Positions 16,231-24,399 of a stretch of 59,612 bases of DNA are shown piece by piece. A model generated the notes under the pieces. That model did not search any database. It saw nothing but the letters and a program-made list of their open reading frames with translations, and had not been told where the DNA came from. The stretch's first letter is position 1. The number at the start of each line of letters is the position of its first letter. The translations under genes were made by a program, and so were the position numbers. Source of the stretch: Deltaproteobacteria bacterium HGW-Deltaproteobacteria-14 (lineage in GTDB: Bacteria; Myxococcota_A; UBA9042; PHBI01); NCBI GenBank assembly GCA_002841945.1, contig PHBI01000067.1, positions 1-59,612 of the forward strand. Direction: 5' to 3'.

Positions 16231-17133
16231 GTGGGCGTCGTCTACGACGTGCAGGGGTTCGCGGTCCACGACGGGCCGGGGATCCGCACCGCCGTCTTCC
16301 TCAAGGGCTGCCCGCTGCGCTGCTGGTGGTGTCACAACCCCGAGTCCCAACGCCCCGCTCCGGAGATCGGCTGGTCGCGCACCCGCTGCGAGGGGTGCGG
16401 ACGCTGCATTGCAGCATGCGGTGTCGGCGCCGTGACGTGGGTGAATCACGGACCTGTACGCGATCGCGAGGCGTGCGAAATGTGCGGCGCGTGCGCGACC
16501 GCGTGCCCGACCGGCGCCACCGCGGTGATCGGCGAGGAGGTAGACGCCGCCTCGCTGATCGCCCGGGTCGCGCGGGACGCGCCGTTCTTCGCCGCGTCCG
16601 GCGGCGGCGTGACCTTCACCGGCGGCGAGCCGACCGCCCAGCTGCCGTTCCTGCTCGAGGCGCTCGACCGCGCGGGTGAGGCGGGGCTCCACCGGGCGCT
16701 CGAGACCTGCGGCGCGTTCGGCGCGCGCTGGCTCGAGCCGCTCGCGGCCCGGGTCGAGCTGTTCCTCTTCGACCTCAAGCACATCGACGACGCGGCCCAC
16801 CGCCGCGGCACCGGCGCCGGCAATCGCCGCATCCTGGCGAACTTCGCGGCGCTGCTCGCGCGGGTCGGCGCCGAGCGGCTGACCCCGCGGGTGCCGCTCA
16901 TCCCCGGCTTCAACGCCGACCCGACCTCGCGCCGGGCCGTCGCCGAGTTCCTGCGGGCCCGCGGCTACCGCGGCCCGGTCCACCTGATGCCGTACCACGG
17001 CCTCGCGCGCGACAAGTACGCCCGCGTCGGCCGCGACTTCCGGGCGGCGCCGGCGCTCACCGACGCCGATCGCGACGCCGCGCTCGACGACTTCGCCTCC
17101 CACGGGCTCACCCCCGTCCTGGGCGGCGTCTGA
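16231..17133 (+). CDS. glycyl radical enzyme activating enzyme (radical SAM)
   Basis: 300 residues from a GTG start three bases after the glycyl radical enzyme stop. The radical SAM cluster motif is C27-PLR-C31-WW-C34. It is followed by two ferredoxin-type [4Fe-4S] motifs (CEGCGRCIAAC and CEMCGACATACPTGA) at about residues 53-100. This insert is typical of activases of the eliminase and decarboxylase type and absent from PflA. The SAM-binding GGEP motif (TFTGGEPTAQ) is at about residue 130. It abstracts the alpha hydrogen of the partner glycine using SAM. The pairing with the upstream gene is secure from operon context. Confidence 0.93.
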   Translation: MGVVYDVQGFAVHDGPGIRTAVFLKGCPLRCWWCHNPESQRPAPEIGWSRTRCEGCGRCIAACGVGAVTWVNHGPVRDREACEMCGACATACPTGATAVIGEEVDAASLIARVARDAPFFAASGGGVTFTGGEPTAQLPFLLEALDRAGEAGLHRALETCGAFGARWLEPLAARVELFLFDLKHIDDAAHRRGTGAGNRRILANFAALLARVGAERLTPRVPLIPGFNADPTSRRAVAEFLRARGYRGPVHLMPYHGLARDKYARVGRDFRAAPALTDADRDAALDDFASHGLTPVLGGV

Positions 17134-17164
17134 CGTTCCATCGAGAGAGAGAGAGGAGGTTCAC

Positions 17165-18970
17165 ATGCGCACGCTCGTGACCGGAGCCGACGGGCTCCTC
17201 GGCAGCCACATCGTCAGGGCGCTCCTCGGCGCCGGCCAGCAGGTCCGGGCGCTGGTTCAGCCCGGCGCCGCCGCGCCCACCCTCGAGGGGCTGGAGATCG
17301 AGCGGGTCGACGGGGATCTGCTCGACCCCGCCAGCCTCGCGACCGCCGTCGCCGGCTGCGAGCGGGTCGTCCACGCCGCCGCCATCACCGACGTGGGCGC
17401 TTCCCGCGAGCTCACCTTCCGGGTGAACGTCGAGGGGACGCGCCACCTCGTCGACGCCAGCCTCGACGCCGGCGTCGCGCGCCTCGTCTTCGTCAGCTCG
17501 GCCAGCGCCCACGCGCCCGGCACCCTCGAGGCCCCCGGCGACGAGGCCTCGCCGTTCCCGGACGCGCACCGCGGGCTCGCCTACGCGGAGTCGAAGCACG
17601 CCGCCGCCGAGCTCGTGCGCGCCGCCGTCCGCGACCGCGGGCTCGACGCCGTCATCGTCGCGCCGACCTTCATGCTCGGCGACCACGACTGGCGCCCGAG
17701 CTCCGGCGAGATGCTGCGCCAGTACCTCGAGCGCGGGGTCCCGGCGGTCCCGCCGGGCGGTCGCAACTTCGCCAACGCCGCCGACGTCGCCGCCGGCATC
17801 GTGGCGGCCGCCGAGCGCGGCGAGCGCGGCGAGACCTACCTCCTCGGCGGGGAGAACCTCCCCTACGCCGCGTTCTTCGACGAGGTCGCCCGCGCGGCCT
17901 GCGCGCCGCCCCCGCGCTGGGTGCTGCCCAAGCCGGTGATGCTCGGCGTCGGGGCCGTCGGCTCGCTGCTCGGCGCGCTGCGCCCCGGACACCCGCCCCA
18001 GCTCGACCTGCGGCTGGCCCGGGTCGCCACCCTCGAGGCCTACTACAGCTCGGCCAAGGCGGAGCGCGAGCTCGCCTACGTCCGCACGCCGATCGCTCTC
18101 GGGATCGCCTCGGAGCTCGGCGCGCTGCGCCGCTTCGGCCACCTGGGCGACCCCCACGCCGAGGACCTCGAGGGGCAGGTCGCGCTGGTCACCGGGGCGA
18201 GCCGCGGGGTCGGGCTGGCGACCGCGCGCGAGCTGAGCCGCCGCGGCGCCAAGGTCGTGATGACCGCCCGCGGCGCCGACCGCCTGAACGCGTCCGCGGA
18301 TCTCCTGAGCCGCCTCGGCGGGGACGTGCGCGCGGTCGTCGGCGACGTCGCGCTGTGGGAGGACGCCGAGCGCATGGTCCAGACGGCCATCGACGCCTTC
18401 GGCCGCCTCGACATCGTGGTGAACAACGCCGGCGTGTCCATGCGCGGCGAGTTCGGCGATCTCTCCCCGGAGGTCTGCAAGGACACCATCGGGACCAACC
18501 TCCTCGGCAGCGTCTACGTGACGCGCGCCGCCACCGCGCACCTGGCCGAGTCCCGCGGGCACGTCGTCTTCATCTCGAGCATCGCCGGGCTCCTCGGGCT
18601 GCCCTCGGCGTCGACCTACTGCGCCAGCAAGACGGCGCTGACCGGGCTCGCCGAGTCCCTGCGCCTCGAGCTCGGCCCGCGCGGGGTCCACGTCGGCGTC
18701 GTCCACCTCGGCTTCACCGAGCACGACCCGGACAAGCGCATCCTCGCCGCCGACGGCGAGCTCGTGCTCCCCGACCGGCCGGCCCACGTGACCCAGGCCG
18801 ACGCCGCGCGGGCGATCGTCCGCCTCGTCATGCGCCGGAGCCGCCGCACCGTGATGACCCCCGTCGGCAAGCTCGCCTGGCTCGCCCATCAGCTGTCTCC
18901 GGTGGCGGTGGAGTGGGCGATCACCCAGGCGCGCAGCGGCCGCTGGGGCACCTACGAGAAGTTCTCCTGA
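17165..18970 (+). CDS. fusion of extended SDR and classical SDR oxidoreductases
   Basis: 601 residues. Residues 1-about 320 are an extended short-chain dehydrogenase/epimerase: nucleotide site VTGADGLLGSH, catalytic Y140xxxK144 (YAESK), and a 3-beta-HSD/dihydroflavonol-reductase style. Residues about 335-601 are a classical SDR: VTGASRGVGLATA, VNNAGVS, FISSIAG and Y485xxxK489 (YCASK). Both halves keep their catalytic tyrosine and lysine, so both are probably active NAD(P)-dependent oxidoreductases on linked steps. GAGAGAGAGAGGAGG gives a strong ribosome site. It follows the activase by 31 bases and closes the operon, and a hairpin follows 16 bases after its stop. The substrate is unknown but may relate to the glycyl radical product or to lipid or steroid metabolism. 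Confidence 0.88.
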   Translation: MRTLVTGADGLLGSHIVRALLGAGQQVRALVQPGAAAPTLEGLEIERVDGDLLDPASLATAVAGCERVVHAAAITDVGASRELTFRVNVEGTRHLVDASLDAGVARLVFVSSASAHAPGTLEAPGDEASPFPDAHRGLAYAESKHAAAELVRAAVRDRGLDAVIVAPTFMLGDHDWRPSSGEMLRQYLERGVPAVPPGGRNFANAADVAAGIVAAAERGERGETYLLGGENLPYAAFFDEVARAACAPPPRWVLPKPVMLGVGAVGSLLGALRPGHPPQLDLRLARVATLEAYYSSAKAERELAYVRTPIALGIASELGALRRFGHLGDPHAEDLEGQVALVTGASRGVGLATARELSRRGAKVVMTARGADRLNASADLLSRLGGDVRAVVGDVALWEDAERMVQTAIDAFGRLDIVVNNAGVSMRGEFGDLSPEVCKDTIGTNLLGSVYVTRAATAHLAESRGHVVFISSIAGLLGLPSASTYCASKTALTGLAESLRLELGPRGVHVGVVHLGFTEHDPDKRILAADGELVLPDRPAHVTQADAARAIVRLVMRRSRRTVMTPVGKLAWLAHQLSPVAVEWAITQARSGRWGTYEKFS

Positions 18971-18986
18971 GCGCCCAAAGGGTGGC

Positions 18987-19021
18987 GCGGTAGCGGTCCG
19001 GGTCCCCGACCCCGCTACCGC
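18987..19021 (+). terminator. strong hairpin after the GRE operon
   Basis: The arms GCGGTAGCG and CGCTACCGC (9 bp) enclose an inner stem GGGTC-CCC-GACCC, giving 14 paired bases with a four-base bulge. It starts 16 bases after the SDR fusion stop and has no T-run. In this convergent region it could end transcription from both sides. A second small hairpin ACCATC-GCGA-GATGGT lies at 19075-19090. Confidence 0.6.
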
Positions 19022-19234
19022 CCTCCAGCTACACCACCGAGGCCGGCCGCCATGTGGATCGGTGCCCGCGCTCCACCATCGCGAGATGGTCGCCTTGCGA
19101 TGCAAGAGAGCGCTCCGGCACTGGCCCCACTCTTCCTTGTCGCTGGCCATCGCGGCGGCACTGAGCAACTGCGGCCACCGTATCGCTGAGGCCCCCGGCT
19201 GCCCGCGCCCGCGGCGCCGGCGCGGGGCGAGCGC

Positions 19235-19660
19235 TCAGGTGTCGCGGCCCGTGCTGACGCGGTGGTCGCCGAGCGGGGCGAAGCCCGGGGGCGCGCCGAG
19301 CGCCTTCCACTGCGCGCTGTGGAGGACGACGCCGCCAAAGAGCGCGCCCTCGCCGATGTCCTCGACGAGCTCGGGCCACGTGCGGACCTCGTCCACCTCG
19401 ATCCCGGCGAGCCCGAAGCGAAACGGCAGCGACGTCGTCGCGAGCACCAGCCGGAGCCGGTCGGCGAGCGCTTCGACCGCGTCGATGTCCTCCTCGTCGA
19501 TGTCCTCGACGATGAGCGAGACCCAGGCGCCGCCGGCCGCGTCGTTGAACGTCCGGAGCCGCGCCGGGACCTCGACGCGGGCGAGGAGCGCCGGCCCGAG
19601 GCGCTCGGCGGCGTCGGGGTTCGGGCCACACTCGACGGAGAGGCTGAAGAGCCAAGCCAT
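19235..19660 (-). CDS. small acidic protein, immunity-like, unknown family
   Basis: 141 residues, acidic, with no signal peptide (LFSLSVECGPNP, ASLIVEDIDEEDIDAVEALA-like middle, ending HRVSTGRDT). I do not recognise the family. Start ATG at 19660 is preceded by AAGGAGG, which lies inside the end of the upstream gene. The two genes are separated by only two bases. A small acidic partner coded directly after a variable-C-terminus protein is the usual arrangement of immunity genes, hence the tentative name. Longer frames through the upstream gene are shadows. Confidence 0.7.
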   Translation of the reverse strand: MAWLFSLSVECGPNPDAAERLGPALLARVEVPARLRTFNDAAGGAWVSLIVEDIDEEDIDAVEALADRLRLVLATTSLPFRFGLAGIEVDEVRTWPELVEDIGEGALFGGVVLHSAQWKALGAPPGFAPLGDHRVSTGRDT

Positions 19661-19662
19661 GG

Positions 19663-20283
19663 CTACTTGTCCTCCTTCTCTTCGCCCGGGCTGTCGGTCT
19701 TCGGCGCCTCGGGCTTCGGCGCGTCCTTCTTCACCCACGACCCCTGCGTCGCCTCGAGCGCGGACTTGTAGGTCCCGTAGGGCATCTCCTTGGCCGGCTC
19801 GACCGTACCGTGGGTCCCGCTGTCCTGCACCCAGCGGATGGTGTCGTTGGTGAGGCTGCCATCGCTGGTCTCCCAGACCGGGTCCTTGCCGGTGCCGCCC
19901 CACTCTTTGGGCCGCCGGTGACCGGGCAGGTTCAGCGGCGTGTCGGGGGAGGTCGACATCCCCTCCTTCTTCTTGACGCCGGTCGGTTTGACGTCGCCCT
20001 TCTCGTCGACCTTGATGTCCCCACCCGGCCGGACGCCCAGGGTGCGGGCGCTCTCGCCGAGCGCAGGCGCCTTCCCGGCCGCGGTCATGCCGCGGTAGAC
20101 GGACTTCATCTGGACCGGCGCGTCCGCGCCCCCCGGGCTCAACATCGCGCTCTGCGTCGCGAAGTCGTGCCCCCGGAGCTGCTCTCGCACAGGGCTGCCC
20201 GCGGCCGCCTCGCCGCTCTTCGCGGCGCTCGCAGGCTCGGCCTGCCGCTTGACCGACGCGCTCGTCTCGACCTCGTTCGACAT
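19663..20283 (-). CDS. cargo/toxin-like protein with RGxDF-PVQ N-terminal motif
   Basis: 206 residues, hydrophilic, with no signal peptide. Residues about 30-65 read REQLRGHDFATQSAMLSPGG followed by APVQM. This resembles the short segment LRGM-F--Q--MLAPVQ found in proteins carried by extracellular contractile injection systems (often DUF4157 proteins). The C-terminal half has GHRRPKEWGGTGKDPVWETS and TIRWVQDSGTHG, which could be a small effector domain, but no catalytic motif is certain. It is followed after two bases by the small acidic gene. GGGAGGAGG precedes the ATG. No injection-system structural genes are in the window. Confidence 0.62.
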   Translation of the reverse strand: MSNEVETSASVKRQAEPASAAKSGEAAAGSPVREQLRGHDFATQSAMLSPGGADAPVQMKSVYRGMTAAGKAPALGESARTLGVRPGGDIKVDEKGDVKPTGVKKKEGMSTSPDTPLNLPGHRRPKEWGGTGKDPVWETSDGSLTNDTIRWVQDSGTHGTVEPAKEMPYGTYKSALEATQGSWVKKDAPKPEAPKTDSPGEEKEDK

Positions 20284-20621
20284 CGTGCCCTCCTCCCGCC
20301 GCTGGAATGGCACGAACCTACACACCTCACCAGGCCCGCGCAATCTTGGCGGCAGTCCGAGCTGTCCGATTCGCGCGCGACCGTTTCCCCGGCCGACCCG
20401 CCGAGGGGGTCGCGGCGGATCCCTGTCAGCGGATCAGTGCCTTTTAGTATCAAAAGCCTACGGGAATTACCGCCCCACACCACGCCTCCGCGGTTGCGAT
20501 ATCCGTCAACGGCACGCGGCCCTCGGACCGGCACACTGTGGACTCGCCACTCTCCTGTGCAAATGCGATATTGCCGCGCGACGACCGGGAGCGCCCGTTG
20601 AAGCTCTCGGTCTCGCTCGGT
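20284..20621. other. intergenic region, 338 bp, with AT-rich palindrome
   Basis: Spacer between the toxin-like gene start and the stop of the DPP III-like gene (both minus strand). It holds an AT-rich palindrome CTTTT-AGTATC-AAAAG at 20441-20456, unusual in this GC-rich background. The palindrome may mark the promoter or operator of the toxin-like pair. I see no coding signal in either strand. Confidence 0.45.
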
Positions 20622-22370
20622 TCAGGGCGCGGCGGTCTTCGCGAGCCGGAAGCGGGGTCGGATGTCGAGCGGCACGTCGACCAGATCGGCGAGCTTCTGG
20701 CGCACCGCGGCCGAGACGATGCCGTTGCGGGCGACCAGCCGCCCGGCGCCGTCGTAGTCGCCGCGCGCCATGATCTCGACCGTCTCCCCGACGATCTCGC
20801 GGAGCGCCTCGGGGAGCGCCGCCGCGTTGGCCTCGAAGGCGCGGGCGCCGGGCTTGTAGCGGAAGACCCAGCGATCGGTCAGGTAGTTGAAGAGGATGGT
20901 CTTCGCCATCGCCTGCGGCTCGGACGCCGCGAGGCGACCGCTGTCGAGGAGCACGGCGAGGTAGGTCGCGGCGAGCTTCTTGCCGCCCTTGTCCTTGATG
21001 AGCCCGGCGTCGGCGAGCTGGAGGTAGTTCCAGAGCGCGACGGCCTCCCCCTGTAGGGCCTCGATGATGGTGTAGCGCTCGCGGAGCTGCTGGCGGGCCG
21101 TGGTGGTCGAGCCGTCCGGCAGGGTGATCGGGCTCGGGACGAGCCCGTGGCCGAGCTCCCAGGCGATGAGCAGGTCGAGGTAGGCGTCGCTCGAGAGGTC
21201 CTTCTGGGCCTCGGGGCTGAGGGCACGCTTCGCGAGCGGGACGATGAGGCTGTCGAACTTCGCCCGGACGACGTTCGCCAGGATGACCTGCTTGTGTCCG
21301 CGGGCGCGGCGGACGACCTCGTCGTTCGGCAGCAGGTAGGCGCGCAGCTGATAGCCCGCGCGGGCGTCGCCGGCGGAGTAGAGCAGGTCGGCGAGGGTCA
21401 GGACGGTGGCCGGCTGCAGCCGCGAGAGGCGGGCGCGGGTCGCCTCGGGGACCGGGAGGGTGTCGATGAGGTGGCCGGTCTGGTTCGCGATCGCGCCGAC
21501 GCGCTTGGTGGCCGCCTCGTCGCGCAGCGTGATGATCGCCTCGAAGGCCGTCTTGAGCCCGAGCAGGCGGTCCTCGTAGTACTCGTAGGGGCCGATGGCG
21601 ATGTCGAGCGGGCAGGCGCTCGGCGCGAGCCAGAGCAGCTCGCTGTCGCGGTAGTCGTCGCTGAGCAGCGCTTCGGCGCGCGCGCCGAGGAACTTCACGA
21701 ACGGGTCGCAGGCGCACTTGCCGCGGGCCCGCGCCCCGTCGTCGCAGTGATAGGCGGCCGCCGCCTCGCGCAGGGCGGTGGCCCCCTGCTTGAGCAGCGC
21801 GAGGTAGGCGTCCGAGTAGGGGACGACGCGGATCCGGTCCCCGTCGCGGCGCACCACGGTGTAGGCGCTGCGCACGCTGGTCGCCTGCTCGGCGTTGTCG
21901 AGGACCCAGGTGTCGAGCTCGCGCCGGGTCATGTCGACCGGGTAGAAGTTCGCGCCGGCGGGGCGTGGGCGCCCACCGTACAGCGGCAGATCGTCGGCGT
22001 GACGGTCCCAGGGGCCGTACGAGACGTCCATGAGGCCGGCGAGGTCCGCCGCGCCCGGGGCGGACGAGCTCGCGAGCGCCTGGCGGACGGCGTATCCGTC
22101 GGGAGAGACCTGCTGCCAGAAGACGAGGTCGATGGCGTCCGCCGCGTCGACCAGGTGCCGAGTCATGTGGGCGAGGGTCGGCGGGAGGGCGCTGTCGGCG
22201 ACGCCGAGCTCGACCGGGACATAGCGCGCCAGGCGCTCGCGGAGCGCGGTGGGCGACGGCGCGCTGCTCATCACCTCGTCGACGCTGGGTGGAGCGGCGC
22301 CGGCCGCGGGCGTGAACGCGCCGAGCGCGAGCGCGGCGAGAGCAAGATGAACGGCGGGTCTGCGCGTCAT
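20622..22370 (-). CDS. exported DPP III/NUDIX-associated peptidase-like protein, zinc site degenerate
   Basis: 582 residues with a signal peptide (LALAALALGAFTPAAGA). The region AWELGHGLVPSPITLPDG, then RERYTIIEALQGEAVALW, aligns by eye with the M49-like pattern HExxHGxGPxTIxxPDG...EEAKAD(I/V)VGLW known from dipeptidyl peptidase III and plant NUDIX-linked relatives. The first zinc histidine is replaced by W404, the catalytic glutamate (E405) and second histidine (H408) remain, and the third ligand Glu is A438. It is therefore probably a non-peptidase member or a binding protein, although the fold seems complete. A CDDGARARGKCAC cysteine pair near residue 215 suggests a periplasmic disulfide. 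AGGAGCGACGTC precedes the ATG. Function is unknown. Confidence 0.78.
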   Translation of the reverse strand: MTRRPAVHLALAALALGAFTPAAGAAPPSVDEVMSSAPSPTALRERLARYVPVELGVADSALPPTLAHMTRHLVDAADAIDLVFWQQVSPDGYAVRQALASSSAPGAADLAGLMDVSYGPWDRHADDLPLYGGRPRPAGANFYPVDMTRRELDTWVLDNAEQATSVRSAYTVVRRDGDRIRVVPYSDAYLALLKQGATALREAAAAYHCDDGARARGKCACDPFVKFLGARAEALLSDDYRDSELLWLAPSACPLDIAIGPYEYYEDRLLGLKTAFEAIITLRDEAATKRVGAIANQTGHLIDTLPVPEATRARLSRLQPATVLTLADLLYSAGDARAGYQLRAYLLPNDEVVRRARGHKQVILANVVRAKFDSLIVPLAKRALSPEAQKDLSSDAYLDLLIAWELGHGLVPSPITLPDGSTTTARQQLRERYTIIEALQGEAVALWNYLQLADAGLIKDKGGKKLAATYLAVLLDSGRLAASEPQAMAKTILFNYLTDRWVFRYKPGARAFEANAAALPEALREIVGETVEIMARGDYDGAGRLVARNGIVSAAVRQKLADLVDVPLDIRPRFRLAKTAAP

Positions 22371-22629
22371 GACGTCGCTCCTGGGCCAAGGGGTTGCGCC
22401 GTCGGCGCGGCGCCTGACCTGGGAGCTCCCGGGGCGAGTGTGAACCACTACGCGCGCGCCGCCCGGAGGGCGCTTGTGGCCGTTCCGGGCTCGACGTGGC
22501 AGTGGCGTCGTACGCCAGGGACGACCGACGGCCAAGCTACCGCTCTTCGGGACTCACCAAAGGTAGCACGTCGGCAGCTGGGAGCGAAATCCACCCGCGG
22601 GTGTCCCGCCCCCGCCGCAGCTCACGCTT

Positions 22630-24399
22630 CTACACGTTCTTGGCGATGCGGCGGGCGTGGTAGAAGATGCGGTTGAGGCGGTCGACGATGTCCATCTCCA
22701 CCGCGTAGGCCTCGAGGCGCTGGGGCTCGGCGGCGACGAGGCGGCCGACCTGGTGCTTCTCGACCTCGCCGAACAGGGCGTTCATCGCCAGCTTGTCGGT
22801 GACGACCGCGCCCGCCAGCTCGGCGTCGGCTTCGGCCACGGCCTGCCCGGCCTGGCGCACCAGCCGCACGCACTCCGCGTGCAGCGTGTGGAGCTTGCCG
22901 CGCGTGGCCGGGCTGACGTGCAGGCTCAGCTCCGCCCGCCGCCGGCCGATCGCGACGAGATCGATCTCGATGACGTCGCCGATGGTCTCCATGTGGTTGG
23001 CGACGCGCATCAGCTGCATCAGCTCCTGCATCTCGCGATCGCTCAGCTCGAGCTTGCTCACCGTCCCCAGGAACTCGACGATGCGCTGGTAGAGGACGTC
23101 GACCTCCTCGTCGCGGCGCTCGATCTCGTCGAGCTTCTCGGCCGGGCCGTCGAGCATCGGCGCGAGCACGTCGTCGAGCATGTCGCCGACGCGGCGGCCG
23201 ATGCGCTCGAGCTCGTTGCGGACCGCCTGGAGCGCGAGGCCCGGCGTGCGCAAGAGGAGGTCGTTGAGGTACTTGGCCTCGATGATCCGCGTCTCGATCT
23301 GGTGAGGCCGGTCGGGGACCAGCCGGGTCACCAGGCGGGCGAACTGGCCGGTGATCGGCAAGAAGAGCAGCGCCACCGTGACGGCGAAGAAGGTGTGAGC
23401 GTTGGCGACCTGTCGGGGCACGGTGCTGGCGAGGAGCTCGGCGCCGGCGAGGCCGGGGGGGCCGCTGGGCGAGACCGCGACGACGAGCTCGGCGAACGGG
23501 GAGACGAAGGGGAGGAAGATGAGCGCCCCGATGAACTTGAACAGCGCGTGCCCGACGGCGACCCGGATGGCCTCGCGGGGCTTGCCGATCGACGCCAGCC
23601 CGGCGGTGATGGTGGTGCCAATGTTCGCGCCGAGCGCCAGCGTGATGCCGGCCTCGAGGGTGACGACGCCCTGCTGGGCGAGGACGATGATGACGCCGAG
23701 GGTGGCGGCGCTGGACTGGATGAGCGCCGTGAAGAGCGTCCCGACCAGCAGGCCGAGGACGGGGTTCGACATGTCGCGCATCAGCCCGATGAAGGGCTCG
23801 TAGGTGCGGAGCGGGCGCATGGCGTCGCTCATGACGGTCATGCCGAAGAAGATGAGCCCGAGCCCCATGACCACGTAGCCCATGTCGCGCATCCGCTGGC
23901 GCCTACCCAGAAACACCGCGCCGAAGCCGACGGTCACGAGGAGCAGCGAGTACTTCGTGACGTTCAGCGCGATGATCTGGGCCGTGATGGTCGTCCCGAT
24001 GCCCGCGCCGAGCATGATGGCGACGCTCTGGGAGAAGGACATGAGGTTGGCGGACACGAAGCCCACCAGCATCACCGTCGTGACCGAGCTCGATTGGATG
24101 ATGGCGGTCACGATGGCGCCGGTGAGGAGCCCGACCAGCCGGCGGTTGGAGAGGGCGGCCAACAGCGCCCGCATCCGGTCACCCGCCACCGACTTGAGGG
24201 AGTGGGCCAGGCGCTCCATGCCGTAGAGGAAGAGGGCGAGGCCGCCGAAGAGCCCGGTCGCGAGGTCGAACCACGCGATGTCCGGGGGCGCGGGGGCGGC
24301 GCTGTTCTCGGCCGCCCACGCCGCGGAGCCCACGAGCAGCGCGATGGCCAGCCCGGCCATCGGGATCGCGCGCCGGAGCCAGCCGCCCTGATCGCTCAT
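22630..24399 (-). CDS. Na/Pi cotransporter family protein with PhoU-like domain
   Basis: 589 residues. An N-terminal hydrophobic segment is followed by two inverted Na/Pi-cotransport repeats with the signature QSSS (AIIQSSSVTTVMLVGFVSA, about residue 100) and QSSA (ALIQSSAATLGVIIVLA, about residue 230), as in the NptA/YjbB (PNaS) family. Residues about 390-589 are helical and PhoU-like (RRDEEVDVLYQRIVEFLG and so on), probably regulatory. The role is sodium-driven phosphate uptake or export in the inner membrane. The ATG overlaps the stop of the universal stress protein gene (ATGA), so the two are translationally coupled. Confidence 0.92.
   Translation of the reverse strand: MSDQGGWLRRAIPMAGLAIALLVGSAAWAAENSAAPAPPDIAWFDLATGLFGGLALFLYGMERLAHSLKSVAGDRMRALLAALSNRRLVGLLTGAIVTAIIQSSSVTTVMLVGFVSANLMSFSQSVAIMLGAGIGTTITAQIIALNVTKYSLLLVTVGFGAVFLGRRQRMRDMGYVVMGLGLIFFGMTVMSDAMRPLRTYEPFIGLMRDMSNPVLGLLVGTLFTALIQSSAATLGVIIVLAQQGVVTLEAGITLALGANIGTTITAGLASIGKPREAIRVAVGHALFKFIGALIFLPFVSPFAELVVAVSPSGPPGLAGAELLASTVPRQVANAHTFFAVTVALLFLPITGQFARLVTRLVPDRPHQIETRIIEAKYLNDLLLRTPGLALQAVRNELERIGRRVGDMLDDVLAPMLDGPAEKLDEIERRDEEVDVLYQRIVEFLGTVSKLELSDREMQELMQLMRVANHMETIGDVIEIDLVAIGRRRAELSLHVSPATRGKLHTLHAECVRLVRQAGQAVAEADAELAGAVVTDKLAMNALFGEVEKHQVGRLVAAEPQRLEAYAVEMDIVDRLNRIFYHARRIAKNV

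Noticed and set aside
20441..20456. AT-rich palindrome as a rho-independent terminator of the DPP III-like gene
   Set aside because: The stem is A/T only with no following T-run and it lies about 170 bases beyond the stop. A regulator site is at least as likely, so no terminator is called.
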